Source of the DNA: a bacterium
Lineage (GTDB): Bacteria > Bdellovibrionota_C > UBA2361 > RFPC01
Direction of reading: 5' to 3'
DNA length: 64,000 bases
NCBI GenBank assembly: GCA_030428205.1
Contig: JAUIBK010000018.1
Span: 1-64,000 of the forward strand
The position numbers were made by a program, and so were the translations under genes. Below, piece by piece: positions 17,326-26,560 of the stretch. The notes beneath the pieces were generated by a model. That model did no database searches, had not been told where the DNA came from, and saw only the letters and a program-made list of their open reading frames with translations. Position 1 is the stretch's first letter; every line of letters begins with the position of its first letter.

Positions 17326-19260
17326 TTAAGAGAGTTTTTGGCCGTCCCCAAGTTTCTCACTCAAGCACACCGCACTAACCGTCGCCAACCGTGCACTCTC
17401 TCCAATAAGTTCTTCAGAGAGGGGGTAGCTGCGCCCAGATGGAGTCTTCAACGTATCTCCCTCAATTTGAGATTCTCGAATATCTATAGCTTCGCTTTGA
17501 GAGGCGAGAAGTTTGCTGACGTAAGGATCGTCACCAGCGAAGAGGATTTGTGAAGATGGGACCTCGGCGGTCAGTTCTGAGATACCAGCTTCTATGTCGC
17601 GGTGATCAATACTTAAATCCGGGGTAGCGATTGGAGAAATTACAAGCCAGTCAGGCTTAGCAATTTTGAGAAGCCTTTTCCCGTCTCCTTTCGTGGTGAT
17701 GCCATACTCAAGAACAAGAAGTTCTGGGTTGTTCAGTGAGGAGAAGAGCTTGGTGAGAATTCGAAATGGAAAGAGCAGCTTGTCTTTCTTGGTTTTCGGG
17801 CTTTCAATATTGAGGATAGAGAGAGCCAATCCTATTTCCGTATTGTATGAGAGGATTGAGGAGCGGGTGCGATACCGTTTTTCAAAAAATTTTTGAAAAA
17901 TGCGTTTATAGACAGTCTTTCCTTTAACTCCTGCTATACCAATAACAGTTGGCTTGTGTTTGTGAAGATAGAAGCGAGCGGCGATCGATAAGAGTGTGCT
18001 AATCCATGAGCGTCTCAAAGAGCGGGGGGCAGAAGATGAAGGCATGGCTTTGCTTGTCGTTTTATTTGCTGTCTCCGAGAGGTGTTTTTTTGAGAGGTAG
18101 TCAGCAAAACGTGCTAGGCCTTCAGTAAGCTCCTCTTCGCTTCTTCCAAAGTTTATTCGCAAGTGAGATTCACCAGAGGGCCCAAAGGCGCTACCAGCTA
18201 CGAGTGCTACGTTTGATTTTTCAAGGATATCGTATGCGAGCCGTTCACTATTATAAGCAAGAGGAACGGTGTCTTTGAGGCGGGGAAAGACAAAATAAGT
18301 TGCTTTTGGGAGTTGGTAGTCGAGGTAACGAGAAAGCTCATCGAGAGTTCTGATAGCAAGATCTCTGCGTTTGCGAAACTCTGTAACAAAAGCTTGACGG
18401 TGTGGTTCGGCGTGTCGCAGAGCTGCAATAGCTGCGTACTGAGAAACCACAGGCGCACAGGTAACCATGGCATCATGGAACTTTAAAATAGGTTGGAGAA
18501 GTGGATGTGGTGCAAGCAGAAAGCCCACTCGCCAGCCTGTCATGGCATAAGCTTTTGAAAAGGAGCACGCTCGAATGAGCCGTTCTCGTGCTTCTGGAAT
18601 TTGTGCTGGAGAAAAGTGAGTGTCGTTTGTGTAGTAAAAATCTTTGTATACTTCATCAACGAGCACAATCAAGTTATGTTGGACGGCGAGATCGATGAGT
18701 GCGTGGGTTTTTTCTTCTGAAAAAAGAGTTCCGGTAGGATTGTTTGGAGTACAGTAGAGAATGACTCGAGTTTTACTCGTTATGGCCTGTTTGATCTTTT
18801 CAACATCAAAATCAAAGTTCTCTTCTTCGTTGAGCGGAACATATCGTGGGGTGCATCCGGCCATTGAGATTCCGCCGAGATACGAAGCGTAGGTGGGAGA
18901 GGGGAGGAGCACTTCATCTCCTGGATCTGTACACGCAAGAAGCGAAGCCGTAATTCCCTCAATTGACCCAACCGTGATAAGGATTTCGCTTTCAGGATCG
19001 TATGAGAGCCCATCTTCAGCTAGGGAAAGAGCGATCTCCTCTCGTAGCTCAGCAAGGCCGATTGTAAGTGAGTATTTGTCGCATGCTCCCTGTGCGATTT
19101 TTTCAAAGACATAATCTTTAATGACTTGAGGAGTGTCGAAGCTTGGGATCCCTTGCGCCAGCGAGATTGCACCAGGGCGTCTTGATGCAGCAAGCTCTAT
19201 CGCTTTAATGGGCGAGAGTTGGAAAGTCTCAGATGTTCGTACTCGTTTTCGTAGCGGCAT
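17326..19260 (-). CDS. Class I/II aminotransferase fused to a truncated Mur-ligase-like domain
   Basis: The 644-residue product has two parts. Residues about 10-390 form a complete PLP-dependent fold-type I aminotransferase (SLAQGIPSFDTP, YCTPNNPTGTLFS, VDEVYKDFYY, Schiff-base Lys236 in SFSKAYAMTGWRVGF, and LRINFG near the end). After a Ser/Lys/Ala linker, residues 430-644 resemble the central ATPase domain of MurF-type ligases: P-loop GIAGVKGKT at 441-449, LVLEYGITTKGDGKRLLKIA and LFAGDDPYVSKL. The Mur C-terminal domain and N-terminal UDP-binding domain are missing. I start at ATG 19258-19260; the frame is open to a GTG at 19332. Fusion suggests a link to peptidoglycan precursor amino acids, but the substrate is unknown. 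Confidence 0.82.
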   Translation of the reverse strand: MPLRKRVRTSETFQLSPIKAIELAASRRPGAISLAQGIPSFDTPQVIKDYVFEKIAQGACDKYSLTIGLAELREEIALSLAEDGLSYDPESEILITVGSIEGITASLLACTDPGDEVLLPSPTYASYLGGISMAGCTPRYVPLNEEENFDFDVEKIKQAITSKTRVILYCTPNNPTGTLFSEEKTHALIDLAVQHNLIVLVDEVYKDFYYTNDTHFSPAQIPEARERLIRACSFSKAYAMTGWRVGFLLAPHPLLQPILKFHDAMVTCAPVVSQYAAIAALRHAEPHRQAFVTEFRKRRDLAIRTLDELSRYLDYQLPKATYFVFPRLKDTVPLAYNSERLAYDILEKSNVALVAGSAFGPSGESHLRINFGRSEEELTEGLARFADYLSKKHLSETANKTTSKAMPSSSAPRSLRRSWISTLLSIAARFYLHKHKPTVIGIAGVKGKTVYKRIFQKFFEKRYRTRSSILSYNTEIGLALSILNIESPKTKKDKLLFPFRILTKLFSSLNNPELLVLEYGITTKGDGKRLLKIAKPDWLVISPIATPDLSIDHRDIEAGISELTAEVPSSQILFAGDDPYVSKLLASQSEAIDIRESQIEGDTLKTPSGRSYPLSEELIGESARLATVSAVCLSEKLGDGQKLS

Positions 19261-19346
19261 AGTGGAGCTACGGTACCGTATCTTCTTGGGGAGGGGAAGA
19301 GTTGTGTTCTTAGGAAAAAAGGGAGAGGGCACAAATGAAGAAAGGC

Positions 19347-19406
19347 TTAACCGCAGAGACGCAAAGGCGCTAAGATTTCTTAGCGCCTTTGCGTCTCTGC
19401 GGTTAA
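19347..19406. repeat. 60-bp near-perfect palindrome of the CCGCAGAGACGC type
   Basis: Bases 19347-19375 are the exact reverse complement of 19378-19406, leaving a two-base centre. The arm starts TTAACCGCAGAGACGCAAAG. Similar CCGCAGAGACGCA repeats are known between genes in many environmental bacteria. It lies after the 3' end of the 305-residue gene and before the fusion gene, both on the minus strand. No T-run follows, and with a two-base centre it is more cruciform-like than a normal terminator. Confidence 0.95.
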
Positions 19407-19440
19407 AACCCGCTCAATGTACGTGTTGAGCTGTTAGCCC

Positions 19441-20358
19441 TTAATCGTATCGTAATCCAGGATTTGGAATTTCGTACGTCGTTGTTGTCCCATCAGCCAG
19501 AGATACTTCTACCGTAATATTCTCGGGGTAGTCTTGTCCGGCACGATTGAAACGGAAATGCTCCCGTCCACCGTTGGCGTATCCTGAAGAACGTCCCTCT
19601 TCGATAGTATTCCCGTCCTCATCTTTGAGTGTAACGTCTGTTACTTCACCGGCAAGATCTGGTGGAAGGAGGATAACGAGCTTCTTTTCGTGATCCGATT
19701 CAGGTTTAAAAACAAACCCCTGATCGCCGTCAACAGAAGTTCCATTTGGAGTAATCACAGAGTCTCCTTCTGTTGAGGTAGTCGTATCAGCAACTTCAAC
19801 AGGATCTGGTGCTGTATCGGCTACTAAAGAACCGCCTTCAAGTTGTTCGATTATTCCTCTTGCTGAAAGAAGAGCTGCTTCCATCTCCGCGATAGCAACG
19901 GTAGGATCATCTGCGCTTCCTCGGCCATCAAAGAGAGCGGTATCATTGTCATCTAGTTGAGCTGCTACAAATGACTGATCACGGATAGTGTTCTTCTCTT
20001 CTTTGGTGAGCATTCCTGAGTCCACGGCCTCACGTAGCGTTTTATATACAGCGTCTTCTACGGGCACGTACCCATCTTCACGGGCCATACTTGACTTGTT
20101 TGATTGAAGCATGGAGCTAAATTCTTCTGCGGCCTCGGAGCCTTTGAGGCTCTCAATACGTTCTTGAACAATGGCGGCAAAAAGCTCCTCTTCGCTAACA
20201 TTTTCCCCCTCAGAGGCGGTCATATATTGCCGGAGTAAGGTGTCGAATCCTTCGGTCGTAGATTCGGTCTCTTGGGCATCTGTGGTTGAGCTTCGAGTGA
20301 GAGCACCCGTAACCCCTTGAATTGCTTTACTTGCTAAGAGAGCTGAAAGTGGGTCCAT
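19441..20358 (-). CDS. Acidic two-part protein of unknown function
   Basis: The 305-residue product is not recognised. There is no signal peptide or membrane segment. Residues about 1-170 are predicted helical and rich in Glu, Ala and Ser (MDPLSALLASKAIQGVTGAL at the start). A Thr/Asp-rich linker (about 175-215) leads to a C-terminal region of about 90 residues with alternating hydrophobics (KKLVILLPPDLAGEVTDVTL, FRFNRAGQDYPENITVEVSL), which could be an Ig-like beta sandwich similar in style to the end domain of FlgD; this is only a visual impression. AAGGAC lies about eight bases before the ATG. The upstream neighbour on the same strand is another unrecognised large protein, 199 bases away. 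Confidence 0.7.
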   Translation of the reverse strand: MDPLSALLASKAIQGVTGALTRSSTTDAQETESTTEGFDTLLRQYMTASEGENVSEEELFAAIVQERIESLKGSEAAEEFSSMLQSNKSSMAREDGYVPVEDAVYKTLREAVDSGMLTKEEKNTIRDQSFVAAQLDDNDTALFDGRGSADDPTVAIAEMEAALLSARGIIEQLEGGSLVADTAPDPVEVADTTTSTEGDSVITPNGTSVDGDQGFVFKPESDHEKKLVILLPPDLAGEVTDVTLKDEDGNTIEEGRSSGYANGGREHFRFNRAGQDYPENITVEVSLADGTTTTYEIPNPGLRYD

Positions 20359-20557
20359 TGAGCAAAGTCCTTTTTATAACGTGTTTTTGAGTGGTAGAGC
20401 CTTCTTGGCTGGTGTGATCTATCGCAAGGACCATGCCACCCTGTTTTGAGGTAGCCATTTGCCAAGCGGGAGGGGAAGAGAGGCTTGCCCTCTGGGCATA
20501 GTATGGGCAGAGCAAGATGAAGTGTACGAGCAAGAGAGAATCTCTGTCTCTCACGAG

Positions 20558-23068
20558 TTATTGATTATCCTGGGGAGAATTGGCTGTGAGGCGCGTACTC
20601 TCGCTGCTTGAGGGAATGAGAGTCACTTCATAAGCATTCATGTGGGTGTCCATGTATGTTTGTGCGCTGTCGTACGGAGAGAAGTGGACAGTTTGTTTGT
20701 CGACTCGAGTAGCACTTACTCCAATAACAACATTTTGAGAGGAAGAGACTTCCTCTTCAGGGAGAGGTTCGAAACCGGTCTTGCTCACGACAAAAAGAAA
20801 ATCTTTTGTCTCTCCTACTGATAGAGGAAGGAGAGCTTTTGCTTGATCTATGTAGGCAGGAGCCCCTTGTTGAAGAACGCTTCCGAAGAATCTGCTCCCT
20901 CTGCCCTCTGTAAGCTCAGGGCTAATCCAACCTGCTGTGCCTGAGAAGCCATGAAATCCCTCGTGCTCCCAGGTCAATCCGCCAATCTTTCCTGACCCAT
21001 CGAGCCTTTTTACGGCAGCTCGAAACTGATCAGAGGTCAATGAAATAACGATATGATTTTCGTTCGTTCCAACTGGCTTGTATCCTCCTTGTGTGTAACT
21101 CCCCTTGTTCGTCAATACTCCACTTTGAAGAACATACCAGGTCCCGTCTAAAAGTTGGACTCGTACAGTATCTGGATAAGAAGAAGCTATTTCTATCTCT
21201 GTGTCAGCTACTTCCTTTAACCATCTCTCTAGATTTTCACTGCCTGGTCCGTTGGGAGTATCAAGTTCGACTGGAGTAGAATATGAAGCTGATTGGAGTA
21301 AGGAGATCGGATAAGCCGGTTCGTAGGAGCGAGAGCTACTATGGGATTGAAATATTTGCCAATGTTTATCGCTGTTACGCTTACGATATCGCAGAGAAGA
21401 TCTCTCGCTCAGGTCTTCGGTTACTCTCAAAAACTCATAATCCCCTCGAAGATAAGAGAGAGCAGAGCGAATATCTTCTAAGGCGAGAGAGAAGTTGCTT
21501 TGACGTTCTCCAAAAAAAGGTTCTAGCAAGGCTACACCAAATTCCTTGTGGAGGAGAGAGAGGACTCTTGGTTCAGGGTACTCAGAAGTATGGGGATGAA
21601 GTGAGAAAAGGATGTTCTCGTCGTCTTCGGACACAACAACTGGCTTTTCACTAAAGGAGAAATCTTCTCTCTCTCCGAAGAGCTCGGAGAGCGCTTCTCT
21701 TGTTTCAATGTCGTCATCGTCGCAAAATGCCAGTGCAAATGAGGCAGCAGCGCGTTCGCTACGGCCATCAATTGAATCAACAGCATAGGTTTGAGCTAGA
21801 TCAACGAGATTTCTTGGCTTTATACAGAGAAGATCTCCTCTCGTTGGGTGTGGAGAAATATCAAACCTCTTCTGAATATATGCTCTTGCTTCTTCTAATG
21901 ACTGTAGGGCAAATGGTAAATCTGCGTCAGCACCGATCCCATAGACTTCTTGCATGATTTGATCTGCGACAAGCCGGTGGTCTGCAGAGTCCGAGATCCA
22001 GACATTTCCTACAGCCAGATCGAAATTCATTTCCATTGGCCAACCTGAAACGCCCCCCATGAGCATATCAACCATTCCAGGCGGGGTGCTATAGTCTTCG
22101 TGCTCGGTGTCTTTGTCGCGATCGCGTATGTGGCCAATTGTTTTGTTGACGATTGCTCTTATAGTATACAGATACTGGGCCCCATTTACGGATATAGTGT
22201 TTTCGAATCCTTGTTCTGAGGTTCTTCCTTGAATAGGAGAATCGCTCACACATCGAGTGAGGACTTCACCTTTTACAAACCAAGCTGGGTTACCGAGTCG
22301 CTCCGTTGTTCTCAGTACCTGCGTGTCTATTCTCTGAATGGAGGTGAAGTCTCCTCCACAGGCTGCAACAGCTCGTTCTAGTGGATCCTGAATCTTTTGA
22401 GCTGCTTCAAGAAAATCATTGTCTGATAGTTTTCCATATGCGTTGAGTCGAAGTTCCTCTCCTTTTTCTACTTTATATTCCCACGCGAGAGATCTATTTG
22501 CTCTGGTTGCAGATATGTAAAATGAGGCTTCTTGTTCTCGTTTTCTTCCAGGAAGCATTCGTTCAAATTCAGTATCACTCGATCCGCTAAAGCATATTTT
22601 CATTGGCTTTCTTCGCTTCAATTGAAGAGTGAGATCTCCGAGGGAAATCTCGTCGTCTCGTTGAAGGATGTCACCATTTGAGCTTATAAGAGACAGGGCG
22701 CCATGCTCGCTTTCTATTACTCGAAGAGTAACTGAGGGGATGCGATCTGAGCTATGAGCTAATTGAACGTTACTATCATATAAAGAAGTGTGTTCTTCAA
22801 CGTGTTCTCCGACCAGAATCTGTTTGTCGGGATGGATTGTACCTTCTCCAATCTGTTCAATACCAATGTGAGATACAGGCATGAGTTTTAGCTGCATGCC
22901 TTCAAATCGGTGACCAGCTATCCCTTTTGAGCTCAAGAATTCTTCTACCGAATGAGCGTCAGTAGTTCCTAGGTGTAAAAAGGCTACAGTTCCTTTAGGG
23001 AGAGGGCGAATAAGTCGTAGTCGCTCGGTATGAAGCTTCGGAGCGCCCTCAGGCTGTTGTTGAAACAT
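20558..23068 (-). CDS. Large protein of unknown function, weakly transglutaminase-like in the middle
   Basis: The 836-residue product is not recognised. No signal peptide or membrane segment is visible. Around residues 230-365 the string AACGGDFTSIQRIDTQVLRT followed by GNPAWFVKGEVL and later GGVSGWPMEMNFDLAVGN recalls the Cys-region and W-x-x-x-D part of transglutaminase-like domains, with Cys237 in the expected place but no clear catalytic His; this is a weak resemblance. The rest is mixed alpha/beta with no repeats. GGAGAT lies about six bases before the ATG. It lies 199 bases upstream of the acidic 305-residue gene in the same direction, so the two may be co-transcribed. Confidence 0.7.
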   Translation of the reverse strand: MFQQQPEGAPKLHTERLRLIRPLPKGTVAFLHLGTTDAHSVEEFLSSKGIAGHRFEGMQLKLMPVSHIGIEQIGEGTIHPDKQILVGEHVEEHTSLYDSNVQLAHSSDRIPSVTLRVIESEHGALSLISSNGDILQRDDEISLGDLTLQLKRRKPMKICFSGSSDTEFERMLPGRKREQEASFYISATRANRSLAWEYKVEKGEELRLNAYGKLSDNDFLEAAQKIQDPLERAVAACGGDFTSIQRIDTQVLRTTERLGNPAWFVKGEVLTRCVSDSPIQGRTSEQGFENTISVNGAQYLYTIRAIVNKTIGHIRDRDKDTEHEDYSTPPGMVDMLMGGVSGWPMEMNFDLAVGNVWISDSADHRLVADQIMQEVYGIGADADLPFALQSLEEARAYIQKRFDISPHPTRGDLLCIKPRNLVDLAQTYAVDSIDGRSERAAASFALAFCDDDDIETREALSELFGEREDFSFSEKPVVVSEDDENILFSLHPHTSEYPEPRVLSLLHKEFGVALLEPFFGERQSNFSLALEDIRSALSYLRGDYEFLRVTEDLSERSSLRYRKRNSDKHWQIFQSHSSSRSYEPAYPISLLQSASYSTPVELDTPNGPGSENLERWLKEVADTEIEIASSYPDTVRVQLLDGTWYVLQSGVLTNKGSYTQGGYKPVGTNENHIVISLTSDQFRAAVKRLDGSGKIGGLTWEHEGFHGFSGTAGWISPELTEGRGSRFFGSVLQQGAPAYIDQAKALLPLSVGETKDFLFVVSKTGFEPLPEEEVSSSQNVVIGVSATRVDKQTVHFSPYDSAQTYMDTHMNAYEVTLIPSSSESTRLTANSPQDNQ

Positions 23069-23214
23069 GTAACATCTCCATGTTCCCCCAACAGTATCTT
23101 AGTTTATCCCCAATAGCCGTTATACAGAATTGCCAGTTCTTAAGCTAATACTGTCCCCATTGTGTTCTTTCCATGAAGTCAAATTTGTGAAGCAAAGGGG
23201 AAAAAAGAGAATAG

Positions 23215-23958
23215 TTATGTATCCCTAGGGTAATCAGCAAGGCTCGGTAAGTGAAAGTTTGCAAGGTCCATGGCGTCAGCTTGAGGGGTTCGATCTGGAA
23301 TATAGAGAGAGGGGATTCCCGCTTTAAGGGCGGCAAGCACATCATTTAAATGGTCCCCCACGCTCAAGACTCGATCGAAAGAAGTAGGATTGGGGATATG
23401 ACCGAGAGTGCTTAAAAGAGAACAGGCCCGAAGAAAAAGCCTAGGATGCGGTTTTCCCGCTTTTGCAGCATCACCATCAACGGTAAAGATGACGTAGTCG
23501 AGGATGTTTGTCATTTTCATTTTGAGAAGAGCTTCTTGTCGAGTAGAGCCAGTGACAACAACTGAAGGTGTGCCGCTTGCATTGAGGTCTTCTAAAAATT
23601 CTTTGGCACCTTCTTTTAATCTAAGGCCTCCTTTTTTTACTCGGGCGACAAAGAGATCTCGCTGAGCGCGACGCACCATTTTGTAGGGAAAGTCGTTTCC
23701 GGCAATTTCGCGAATCGCGTGCAAAGTGTCACTATCGTTCATCCCCAGGAGTGGTATGAGAGAATTAGGCTCGAGATCGATTCCAGCGACACTCCGTGAG
23801 GCATCACAGAATGCCTCAAGAATAGGAGGAATTGAGTCTACAAGAGTGCCATCGAGATCAAGTAGGATCGCGTCCCAGGATGAAGTGAGAGGCAGCGGAG
23901 TTCGTTCAAGCTGGTTGGTTGGTTTGTTGTTGTATTCCATTTTGAAAAGTGTTCTCAC
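23215..23958 (-). CDS. HAD-superfamily hydrolase, phosphoglycolate-phosphatase-like
   Basis: The 247-residue product has the HAD motifs in order: I, LLDLDGTLVDS (about 31-41); II, VVVTGSTRQEALLKM; III, Lys in the KAGKPHPRLF segment; and IV, SVGDHLNDVLAALKAG. A cap domain lies between I and II, as in the PGPase/beta-phosphoglucomutase group. The substrate cannot be told from sequence. The start is uncertain: GTG at 23956-23958 or ATG at 23938-23940, neither with a strong ribosome site. A good promoter lies just upstream at 23973-24000. Confidence 0.88.
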   Translation of the reverse strand: MRTLFKMEYNNKPTNQLERTPLPLTSSWDAILLDLDGTLVDSIPPILEAFCDASRSVAGIDLEPNSLIPLLGMNDSDTLHAIREIAGNDFPYKMVRRAQRDLFVARVKKGGLRLKEGAKEFLEDLNASGTPSVVVTGSTRQEALLKMKMTNILDYVIFTVDGDAAKAGKPHPRLFLRACSLLSTLGHIPNPTSFDRVLSVGDHLNDVLAALKAGIPSLYIPDRTPQADAMDLANFHLPSLADYPRDT

Positions 23959-23972
23959 GACAGTCGTATCTC

Positions 23973-24000
23973 ATTATGGGCAAGCGGTCTTTTTAGTCAA
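23973..24000 (-). promoter_or_regulatory. Promoter of the HAD hydrolase gene
   Basis: On the minus strand TTGACT (23995-24000), a 16-base spacer and CATAAT (23973-23978) form a near-consensus sigma70 promoter. The predicted start of transcription is near 23966, only about eight bases before the GTG and about 26 before the ATG. It lies between the terminator of the upstream gene and this gene, which fits an independent unit. Confidence 0.6.
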
Positions 24001-24006
24001 AGGCAT

Positions 24007-24031
24007 AAAAAAAGCGAGCTCGAGGGCTCGC
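24007..24031 (-). terminator. Rho-independent terminator of the GspF-like gene
   Basis: On the minus strand GCGAGC and GCTCGC (24026-24031 and 24014-24019) form a six-pair GC-rich stem with a six-base loop, immediately followed by seven T (24007-24013). It lies about 95 bases after the stop of the GspF-like gene. Confidence 0.8.
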
Positions 24032-24124
24032 GTTATGGGAAAACCGTAACTTCGTTCGTTGTGAAAGCACAACAGGACAAAGATAGGAACGATCCGATGA
24101 TCTATGCAGAGAGAGGTTACTCGT

Positions 24125-24808
24125 CTAGAGCATACATTGCTCACTGAGCCTCTGCATGATGATATCGAGAACGCCCCCTATTTCCCCAGCAAACACATGT
24201 TTTAAGTAGAGTTCATCAATATCCAAAACTGGAGTATCGGCACCCTTCATAGCTTCGTGAAGAGAGTCACCACCTTCAACCGCTGTGCGGATTTGCGCAA
24301 TCTCCGGGTGTGCACGAACAAGATAGGGATCTTGTTCGGCCATCTGGAGTGAGCGCACGATTGGTAATCCAGCATCGAAACACTTTGAGAGTCGTAAGGT
24401 GAACCACTTGAGTTCTGTCGAACGAGAGAGGGAGTGAGAGAGTTTCTCATTTCCCATTTTCTGTTCGGCATACTCAGCCAAGACCTGATCGAGTGTGCCA
24501 GTTACTTCTCCGAGGTCAATCATGCTGATAAGCAGCGGATCGATCTTGCCTCTTACAGAAGAATCCTTCCACATGCTTGCAGCTAACCCATCACCCTGGC
24601 GAACTGCGTTATGAACACTCACGTTCAACCAACAAAAAGCAGGGTTGTCGTTTATCTCATTCAACGCACGAAAGCAGTCAAGAATAGGTACACCGCACCC
24701 AATGAGGGTGCCCAAACTACCAGCCCAGACCGTCACAAGATCTGGAGGAAGGAATGTTTGCTCAACGAGTTCCTTATCTGGAAGTTCAAACTGTCTATGA
24801 GACTCCAT
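24125..24808 (-). CDS. GspF/PilC-like domain protein without membrane segments
   Basis: The 227-residue product carries two copies of the cytoplasmic helical domain of type II secretion/type IV pilus F proteins. In copy 1: LGTLIGCGVPILDCFRAL, VRQGDGLAASM and MIDLGEVTGTLDQVLAEYAE. In copy 2: SKCFDAGLPIVRSLQMAEQD, VEGGDSLHEAM and FAGEIGGVLDIIMQRLSEQ. GspF/PilC normally has three membrane helices between and after these domains (about 400 residues); none are visible here. I start at ATG 24806-24808, which has AAAGGAT eight bases upstream. No other secretion genes are near, so a regulatory or scaffold role is possible. Confidence 0.75.
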   Translation of the reverse strand: MESHRQFELPDKELVEQTFLPPDLVTVWAGSLGTLIGCGVPILDCFRALNEINDNPAFCWLNVSVHNAVRQGDGLAASMWKDSSVRGKIDPLLISMIDLGEVTGTLDQVLAEYAEQKMGNEKLSHSLSRSTELKWFTLRLSKCFDAGLPIVRSLQMAEQDPYLVRAHPEIAQIRTAVEGGDSLHEAMKGADTPVLDIDELYLKHVFAGEIGGVLDIIMQRLSEQCML

Positions 24809-25093
24809 TATAAATCCTTTCTTGGGCACTGCCCAATTACTTCCGAACGACGGAAGGAAAACCTTTGTCCATCAGGGTACCACAGAATTGTTCGTAACCA
24901 AGGAAGGCGGAGAAAAAACCGAAGTGGAGGAGGGGGTGGTTCACAAAGGCTCTGTGGTCCATTTTTTTAGGAGAAGATCGAGGAAGAAGTCAAAGTGTAA
25001 TACCTCTAAAATTCTAGGCTTTATCCCAAAACTTGTCTGAAAATACCTAAGACGAGCTGTTCTTGAATTTCGACTTCGACCTGGAAGGGAAGG

Positions 25094-26557
25094 CTAAGCT
25101 TCTTCTGAGGCCAATTGAAAGGTAACAAGAAAAGTCGATCCTTTGCCCTCCTCGCTTTCAACCGAAATTGCTCCTCCATGGCGTTCGGCGAGTTTTCTGG
25201 CAGAAGCAAGACCAATCCCACTTCCTGAGGGTCCTTCTGTTGAGCGGTCGTCATTGCTGACTCGTTGGAAAGGACGAAATATTGTTTCAAGCATACTCTC
25301 AGGTATTCCCCGACCGTTGTCTGTAACGGAAATGGTTGTTGTGTTTCTCTCATCGTTACTCTGAGAGTGTACCTCAATCGTGAGAGGGCGTTCTGAAACG
25401 CTATATTTAATTGCGTTCCCGATAAGGTTAGAAAAGATCTGATACGTTTGCACTGAATCTCCGAGAATCGTAGGGAGTCTTTCCTCTTTCGTGACTGTTG
25501 CATCAAGCGAGGTGAGGTGTGGTGCAAAATCTGTAAGAACTTCGTCAAGAACACGGCCGAGATCAACTGGGGTAGAGAGAGCTTCTGATTTGCTGATCTT
25601 TGAATACTCAAGCACTCCGTGGACGAGAGATTCTAATCTGCGGTTCGCTCGAGCAATGTGTTCGAGCGGTTCTTTGAGATCGTCGTCTATAATTGCTGCA
25701 CAATCTTGTTCGATAAGATTCATCATGCCCTTAATGGTAAAGATCGGTGCTTTGAGATCGTGAGAAACCATATAGGCGAAGTCTTCTAAGTCTCGATTTT
25801 TCTCTTCAACTTGGGTTTGGTAGCGAACAGTTCCAGTTACATCAAGCGTGATGGAGAGTGAAGAGATAAGGCTTCCGTCTTGGTCGAGAATAGGGACAGT
25901 TCTTGTTTCCGCCCACATTTCAAGGCCACTACGGTGATGAAATCGATAGCGAAATTGGAATGCCTCGCCTGCTTGGGCTACGCGGAGCGCTCTTTCGTAG
26001 ATCTCCTTGTCGTCTGGATGGGCCGTTGAGAGAAAGAAGTCTCCTTCCCACTCATAGATGTCATCGACGGCGTAACCTGTAAGAACCTCTGTGTAAGGAC
26101 TACAGTAAGCTATCTCTCCGTCTTGATTTCGGATAGTAACACTTGCTGCAAGATTCTCTGTGAGAACTTGATACCTTTCGATGAGAACCTCAGCTTCTTC
26201 ACCTATACTATCAACGCTCTCCTGGAGAGTTCGGATTTGTCCGATGGCGCGATTCATGAGTTCATCTAATGGCAAGAGGCCGGTGCCTTGATACACTCCG
26301 GAGATTGGGGTCTGTGAAGCATCGAGATTATCAAAGAGCGCTTTGCCACGTGCAAGAATGAAAGAGAGATCTTTGCCAGTCAGAAGGAAAGCAGAGAAGA
26401 ATCCACTCACAAAAAATGCTAGTAGGAGCCATTCAACACGCGAGTCAGAGTAAACGAGTACTCCAAGAAGAGTGATTGAAGCGGCGGTAATAACTCCAAA
26501 CAGCCGTGAGTAGTTTACGGCGACAAGAAGTATGCTTCGTGAAAATTGACTGAGCAT
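25094..26557 (-). CDS. Membrane-bound PAS sensor histidine kinase
   Basis: The 487-residue product has two N-terminal membrane helices (about residues 17-36 and 43-60), a helical linker, a PAS/PAC domain (about 130-255, IRNQDGEIAYCSPYTEVLTG and RFHHRSGLEMWAE) and a complete kinase core: H-box MVSHDLKAPIFTIKGM, N-box NLIGNAIKYS, G1 VTDNGRGIPES and G2 SGSGIGLASARKLAE. It should autophosphorylate on the H-box His. It begins three bases after the stop of the HDOD gene, so the two are an operon; no response regulator is adjacent. Its 3' flank (24830-25093) shows nothing else. Confidence 0.92.
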   Translation of the reverse strand: MLSQFSRSILLVAVNYSRLFGVITAASITLLGVLVYSDSRVEWLLLAFFVSGFFSAFLLTGKDLSFILARGKALFDNLDASQTPISGVYQGTGLLPLDELMNRAIGQIRTLQESVDSIGEEAEVLIERYQVLTENLAASVTIRNQDGEIAYCSPYTEVLTGYAVDDIYEWEGDFFLSTAHPDDKEIYERALRVAQAGEAFQFRYRFHHRSGLEMWAETRTVPILDQDGSLISSLSITLDVTGTVRYQTQVEEKNRDLEDFAYMVSHDLKAPIFTIKGMMNLIEQDCAAIIDDDLKEPLEHIARANRRLESLVHGVLEYSKISKSEALSTPVDLGRVLDEVLTDFAPHLTSLDATVTKEERLPTILGDSVQTYQIFSNLIGNAIKYSVSERPLTIEVHSQSNDERNTTTISVTDNGRGIPESMLETIFRPFQRVSNDDRSTEGPSGSGIGLASARKLAERHGGAISVESEEGKGSTFLVTFQLASEEA

Positions 26558-26560
26558 TCC

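Noticed and set aside
25040..25093. Short match to the 36.85-kb region (CTCGACTTCGA and related)
   Set aside because: The similarity is moderate and over only about 35 bases; likely chance or shared coding bias.
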